Positions 5,874 to 8,439 of a stretch of 8,439 nucleotides of DNA are shown piece after piece; within the stretch, counting starts at the first letter, position 1, and each line of letters begins with the position of its first letter. The translations under genes were made by a program, and so were the position numbers. The notes under the pieces are model-generated. The model was given only the letters and a program-made list of their open reading frames with translations. It was not told the origin of the DNA and did not search any database. The stretch is from CAZPMO01 sp964587515 (lineage in GTDB: Bacteria; Pseudomonadota; Alphaproteobacteria; MPNO01), in the NCBI GenBank assembly GCA_964587515.1, contig CAZPMO010000201.1, positions 1 through 8,439 of the forward strand, written 5' to 3'.

Positions 5874-5924
5874 TCCCATTCTGCATTCAGGAACGGCCGG
5901 GGGGCCGCCCATGCAGAGGAGGGA
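5874..5924 (+). promoter_or_regulatory. Candidate RNA thermometer in the Hsp20 leader
   Basis: Just before the Hsp20 start, CTGCAT (5881-5886) pairs with ATGCAG (5911-5916). Inside lies a second stem, CGGCC/GGCCG (5894-5898 and 5903-5907), with a GGGG loop. The outer helix continues through T5880-A5917 and T5879-G5918, then an A/GA internal loop, then TCCC (5874-5877) with GGGA (5921-5924). This buries the AGGAGG at 5917-5922 in weak, mismatched pairing. ROSE-type and related thermometers sit in this position before small heat-shock genes of alphaproteobacteria. The exact ROSE consensus is not matched, and the fold was made by eye. Confidence 0.5.
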
Positions 5925-5930
5925 GCGACC

Positions 5931-6392
5931 ATGCCGCTGCGTCTCAGAGAGGATCCCGGGTCTTCTACGTCCCGGGACGAATTACGGCGAATCCAGGACG
6001 AGTTGAACCGCCTGCACCGGCGCGGCGGCCACCGCCCTTGGCGGACCCGCTTCGCCGGCGCCAGCGAATACCCGCCGGTCAATGTGTGGGAGGGCGAGCA
6101 CGACATATTGGTGATCGCAGAGGTTCCGGGCGTCGCGGCCGAGGATATCGAGATCACCGTCCATGACGGCGCGCTGTCGATCCGGGGCGCGGTGGCGCCC
6201 GAGGCCGAGGGTGGGGAGGCGGTCTTTCACCGTCGTGAGCGGCATTACGGCGCCTTCGCACGCACCGTGAACCTGCCCTTCGAAGCGGAGTCGGAACAGG
6301 TTCAGGCCCAATGCACCGACGGGATCCTGCGCATCTACCTGCCCCGGCCCGAGACGCGAAAGCCGACCCGCATCAAGGTTTCCGGCGGTTGA
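5931..6392 (+). CDS. Hsp20 / alpha-crystallin small heat-shock protein (first of pair)
   Basis: A 153-residue ATP-independent holdase that binds unfolding proteins as oligomers in the cytoplasm. The alpha-crystallin domain spans about 48-139: PPVNVWEGEHDILVIAEVPG, DIEITVHDGALSIRG, FARTVNLPF and the hallmark DGILRIYLP (130-138). The C-terminal IKV (148-150) is the I-x-V oligomerisation motif. The N-terminal arm (1-45) is arginine-rich with a short amphipathic helix (RDELRRIQDELNRLHRR). The start at 5931 is chosen over the in-frame TTG at 5841 because AGGAGG lies 8 nt before it and the extra 30 residues look unlike the family. The leader can fold over this site. The second Hsp20 follows after 24 nt, so both are probably one operon. 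Confidence 0.93.
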   Translation: MPLRLREDPGSSTSRDELRRIQDELNRLHRRGGHRPWRTRFAGASEYPPVNVWEGEHDILVIAEVPGVAAEDIEITVHDGALSIRGAVAPEAEGGEAVFHRRERHYGAFARTVNLPFEAESEQVQAQCTDGILRIYLPRPETRKPTRIKVSGG

Positions 6393-6416
6393 CGCCGGGA
6401 ATTCATGGAGGAAAAT

Positions 6417-6800
6417 ATGATGCCCGAAGAAAATTCCGCACCCGGCCCGCGCGAGACCACGCGCGGCGCGCCGGTCATCTCGCCGCCCACCGACATCTAT
6501 GAGACCGGCGACGCGATCATCCTGTTGATGGAGATGCCGGGCGCCGATGTGGAGGCGGCGAACGTGACGCTGGAAAACCAGGAACTCACCGTCTCGGCCG
6601 ACGCGAAGCCCACGGCACCGACCGGCTACACGCCGACCCACGAGGAGTTCGTCGCGGTCCGCTATGAGCGCGCCTTCACGGTCTCCGACGCGGTCGATTC
6701 CGACAGCATCGCGGCGGTGATGAAGGACGGCGTTCTGCGATTGACGCTGGCCAAGGCCACCCCCGCCCGCACCCGGCGCATCGACGTCAAGGCGGGCTGA
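6417..6800 (+). CDS. Hsp20 / alpha-crystallin small heat-shock protein (second of pair)
   Basis: A 127-residue partner of the preceding gene, with the alpha-crystallin domain at about 23-115: PPTDIYETGDAIILLMEMPG, VTLENQELTVSA, VRYERAFTVSD and DGVLRLTLAKA (104-114). The C-terminal motif is IDV (122-124). Compared with its neighbour it has a shorter, acidic and proline-rich N-terminal arm, so the two are paralogous classes, not a fresh duplication. An in-frame ATG at 6405 exists, but GGAGG (6407-6411) overlaps it and is ideally placed for the ATG at 6417 or the adjacent ATG at 6420. Paired Hsp20 genes often make mixed oligomers. The gene converges on the - strand gene ending at 6836, with only 35 nt and no clear terminator between. 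Confidence 0.92.
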   Translation: MMPEENSAPGPRETTRGAPVISPPTDIYETGDAIILLMEMPGADVEAANVTLENQELTVSADAKPTAPTGYTPTHEEFVAVRYERAFTVSDAVDSDSIAAVMKDGVLRLTLAKATPARTRRIDVKAG

Positions 6801-6835
6801 AATTGATCGTTTGATCTGCACCGGCGGCTCCGACT

Positions 6836-7579
6836 CTACCCCTTCGCCTCCAGCGCTTCGCGGGTGGCGGCGAGTTGGTCGTCGACCGAGATGTCGGTGA
6901 CCGAGGTCACTTCGAGGTCGCGGTCCTCATAGACGTTCACGCCGGGATGGGCGGCCTCCCAGGCCGCGACGCGTTGGTCGCGCGCGTCCAGCAATTTCAC
7001 GATCTGCGGCTGGAACAGACAGACCATGCCACTGACCCAGCGGTTCACCGCCCAGGACGGCCTGGTGTGGTCGATCAGGAAACGGTCGACCATGCGGCGC
7101 ACGTCGTCGGCCTTGTGCCAGGTTTCGCCGGTCACCCAGCGGTTGGTGGTGAACAGCCGGATCGGAATGCCCTGCGGGTCCATGGAGATGCCGATGATGT
7201 GGCTCAGCGCGTCGTTCTCGGCCTCCGGCGCTTCGAAATCGGGGACCGGCGCGGGCATGATCCCCTTAGGGAAACCCAGCGGCCGCAAAAAGGTGTGGAA
7301 ATGGCCGTGCTCGCCGGCGCGCAATTCCTGCGGATGGGCGTGATAGTAGAACTGCGCATGGCTGTGCGCGTCATAGACGTCGCCGTCGGGATAGTGGTTC
7401 CACTCGTAAAACGTTTCCACGTCGCGCAGCAAATCGCCGACGATATTGTCCGAGGTCTGGGCCAGGACGCGGTGGCATTCGACCACGTCCAGCCCGGCGT
7501 CGACCATGCCCTCGAGGCGCTCTTTCGGCAGCGCCGCGAAATCGACCGCAATGTCCAGTTCGCCCGGATCTTTCTCCAT
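6836..7579 (-). CDS. Conserved histidine-rich protein, DUF6969-like
   Basis: A 247-residue soluble protein with no signal peptide or membrane segment. Residues 56-100 are dense in histidines: WNHYPDGDVYDAHSHAQFYYHAH, then GEHGHFHTFLRP (H72, H74, H80, H82, H91, H93, H95). Then come ALSHIIGISMDPQGIPIRLF, TTNRWVTGETWHKADD and RPSWAVNRWVSG. The pattern HxHxQxxxHxH...HGHFH suggests a metal site in a beta-rich fold. From memory this resembles alphaproteobacterial proteins labelled DUF6969; the function is unknown. The ATG at 7579 (MEKDPGELD) is preferred over the upstream ATG at 7630 because GGAAGG sits about 9 nt before it and the extra 17 residues are low in conserved character. Confidence 0.8.
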   Translation of the reverse strand: MEKDPGELDIAVDFAALPKERLEGMVDAGLDVVECHRVLAQTSDNIVGDLLRDVETFYEWNHYPDGDVYDAHSHAQFYYHAHPQELRAGEHGHFHTFLRPLGFPKGIMPAPVPDFEAPEAENDALSHIIGISMDPQGIPIRLFTTNRWVTGETWHKADDVRRMVDRFLIDHTRPSWAVNRWVSGMVCLFQPQIVKLLDARDQRVAAWEAAHPGVNVYEDRDLEVTSVTDISVDDQLAATREALEAKG

Positions 7580-7721
7580 TGCTCGCCCTTCCGGCTGTTG
7601 GTGTTGGCGACAGGATACCGCGTCCGTCATGCCGGCGGGGTAACCTTATGTAAAATCTGTGTGATCGCCACGCGCTTGGCGCGCAAGCTGATTTGTGCGC
7701 GAGAAGCGCCGGATTTCTTGG

Positions 7722-7973
7722 TTAATTCGCTTCCTGTGCGCTGGCGAACCGAACCCGCCACCAGGCGTGAAGGCAATCGGTGGACGTTGGATCGAGATTT
7801 CCGTGCAACGCCATGTCGGCGCGCGCCCGCGCCGCAGCAAGGGGCTCGGGCAGCCCTGTGTGTTCGGCGGTGTCGACCACCAGCCAGCGGCACGGGTCCA
7901 GGCTGCCGTAGCCGACATAGGTCGCGCCACCGGCCACGACCAGCAGAAATAAAACGGGCATCACCCAACGCAT
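7722..7973 (-). CDS. Small membrane-anchored or secreted protein with two cysteines
   Basis: An 83-residue protein. Residues 4-22 (VMPVLFLLVVAGGATYVGY) form one hydrophobic segment after a basic start (MRW), either a signal anchor or an uncleaved signal. The rest is outside or periplasmic and short: LDPCRWLVVDTAEHTGLPE, ARARADMALHG and STDCLHAWWRV. C28 and C67 could form a disulfide. I do not know a named family, but the DPC...CLxAWW layout looks like a conserved small protein of alphaproteobacteria. The frame is open further up to 8039; the ATG at 7973 is chosen for its AAGGTG site and immediate signal-like sequence. It is upstream of the histidine-rich gene by 142 nt on the same strand. Confidence 0.7.
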   Translation of the reverse strand: MRWVMPVLFLLVVAGGATYVGYGSLDPCRWLVVDTAEHTGLPEPLAAARARADMALHGNLDPTSTDCLHAWWRVRFASAQEAN

Positions 7974-8053
7974 GACCGGCACCTTAACATCACCGCTTGG
8001 CGAAAATAAGGCGCGCCATCGGGCCCAAGAAAAAATCATCCGGCAAATCCAGG

Positions 8054-8082
8054 TTCAAGACGGTTGAATATCCGGTTATAAT
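8054..8082 (+). promoter_or_regulatory. Sigma-70-type promoter for the beta-propeller gene
   Basis: A perfect TATAAT -10 at 8077-8082 lies 17 nt after TTCAAG (8054-8059), a weak -35 (3 of 6 positions of TTGACA). Predicted transcript start is near 8089, about 18 nt before the AAGGAG ribosome site. The area stands out as AT-rich in a GC-rich genome. Confidence 0.6.
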
Positions 8083-8122
8083 TAAGGGGTTTGGTATCCG
8101 GGAAAAAAGGAGCGAGCGGGCA

Positions 8123-8439
8123 ATCGCGGACATCACCACCTATCTTTCGCCGGGCGGCGAGGACAAGACGCGCGGCGACGGACCGGCGACGCGCATCGTG
8201 GCGGCGACGGTGGGCGGCGTGGCGACGCTGCGGCGTGACGCGCCGGGCGCGCCGTGGGCGGTCATTGGCCGGTCGCTGGAAGACCGCCATGTGAGCTCGC
8301 TGGTCTACGAGGAAATGTCGGGCAAGCTGTTCGCCGGTGCCCATGCCGATGGCGGGTTGTGGGTCAGCGACGACGGCGACGGCGCATCGTGGCGGCCCCT
8401 CGTCAACGGGCTGGATCGCCCGCATATCTATACGCTGGC
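8123..8439 (+). CDS. Beta-propeller / sialidase-like repeat protein, N-terminal part, apparent ATC start
   Basis: The frame is open to the right edge. It contains beta-propeller-like strands: ATRIVAATVGGVATLRRD, HVSSLVYEEMSGKLFAGAHA and GGLWVSDDGDGASWRPL. The last resembles a BNR/Asp-box (S-x-D-x-G-x-x-W with one extra residue), as in sialidase- and photosystem-assembly-like propellers. No ATG, GTG or TTG lies at a usable distance. An AAGGAG (8107-8112) ends 10 nt before ATC-GCG-GAC-ATC, which would read MADIT if the ATC initiates. The promoter at 8054-8082 starts transcription after the far-upstream TTG at 7997, so that start is excluded if the promoter is right. An in-frame GTG at 8198 has no ribosome site. 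No signal peptide is visible. The function is unknown and the end lies outside the window. Confidence 0.7.
   Translation, partial: MADITTYLSPGGEDKTRGDGPATRIVAATVGGVATLRRDAPGAPWAVIGRSLEDRHVSSLVYEEMSGKLFAGAHADGGLWVSDDGDGASWRPLVNGLDRPHIYTL

Noticed and set aside
4005..5912. A 635-codon open frame on the minus strand
   Set aside because: It is the antisense of the GMC gene, whose motifs are clear on +. The translation is low-complexity R/G/H/A-rich, as expected from a high-GC shadow, and one end runs through the inverted repeat.
2692..5925. Shared 12-mer CAGAGGAGGGAG before the redoxin and Hsp20 starts
   Set aside because: Both copies are strong Shine-Dalgarno sequences. Convergence is enough to explain the match.
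5841..5930. TTG start extending the first Hsp20 by 30 residues, and TTGACA at 5841 as a heat-shock -35
   Set aside because: The ATG at 5931 has a much better ribosome site. TTGACA has no -10 at 16-18 nt, and the CCCATTC further down is too far away for a sigma-32 pair.
5982..6821. A 279-codon minus-strand open frame over the Hsp20 pair
   Set aside because: Antisense of two clear alpha-crystallin genes, with no recognisable domain.
6875..7975. A 366-codon plus-strand open frame
   Set aside because: Antisense of the histidine-rich gene and the small membrane protein gene, with shadow-type composition.
1..8439. tRNA, rRNA, CRISPR, insertion sequence or integrase signatures
   Set aside because: I looked for cloverleaf arms, regular spacer arrays and transposase motifs and saw none.

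Overview
The window is GC-rich (roughly 60-65% by eye), with strong GGAGG-type ribosome binding sites, two tandem Hsp20 genes, a GMC flavoprotein, a YbaN/DUF454 membrane protein and Sel1-repeat sequence. This looks like an alphaproteobacterium, perhaps Rhodospirillales-like. That placement is an inference from gene style; no marker gene is present.

Layout. Positions 1-202 hold the end of a Sel1-repeat gene on + that runs straight into the 3' end of a glyoxalase-I-like VOC gene on - (ending at 577). Both genes lose their natural ends at this junction, through a rearrangement or an assembly misjoin. Upstream of VOC on the same strand are two small unknown genes (599-874 and 853-1020). They lie behind an exact sigma-54 promoter (1070-1085) and two direct-repeat operator-like sites 42 bp apart (1149-1165 and 1191-1207). 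Then come a small secreted protein (1374-1634, -) and a glutathione S-transferase (1775-2437, -).

The most notable gene is at 2707-3387 on +. An in-frame TGA at 2995-2997 splits it for a standard gene caller. It sits in a deiodinase-type active site (FGSFT-U-PPF), and reading resumes in the same frame. A stem-loop at 3005-3033, at the right distance with a G at the start of the apical loop, fits a bacterial SECIS. I read it as an intact selenocysteine protein, not a pseudogene. A strong intrinsic terminator follows. The organism would then need SelA, SelB, SelC and SelD elsewhere.

Downstream are a YbaN/DUF454 membrane protein (3499-3969), a 29-nt-arm inverted repeat of a dispersed type (3972-4056), a GMC oxidoreductase (4125-5828) and two Hsp20 chaperones (5931-6392, 6417-6800). 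The first Hsp20 leader can fold so that its Shine-Dalgarno sequence is paired, a candidate RNA thermometer. On the - strand follow a histidine-rich conserved protein (6836-7579) and a small membrane-anchored protein (7722-7973). The right edge holds the start of a beta-propeller protein on + whose best-placed initiation codon is ATC, behind a TATAAT promoter and an AAGGAG site.

Possible shared theme: glyoxalase-like VOC, GST and the Sec redoxin are all thiol or selenol enzymes, and Hsp20 pairs deal with stress. The genes sit in several separate transcription units, so this is neighbourhood only.
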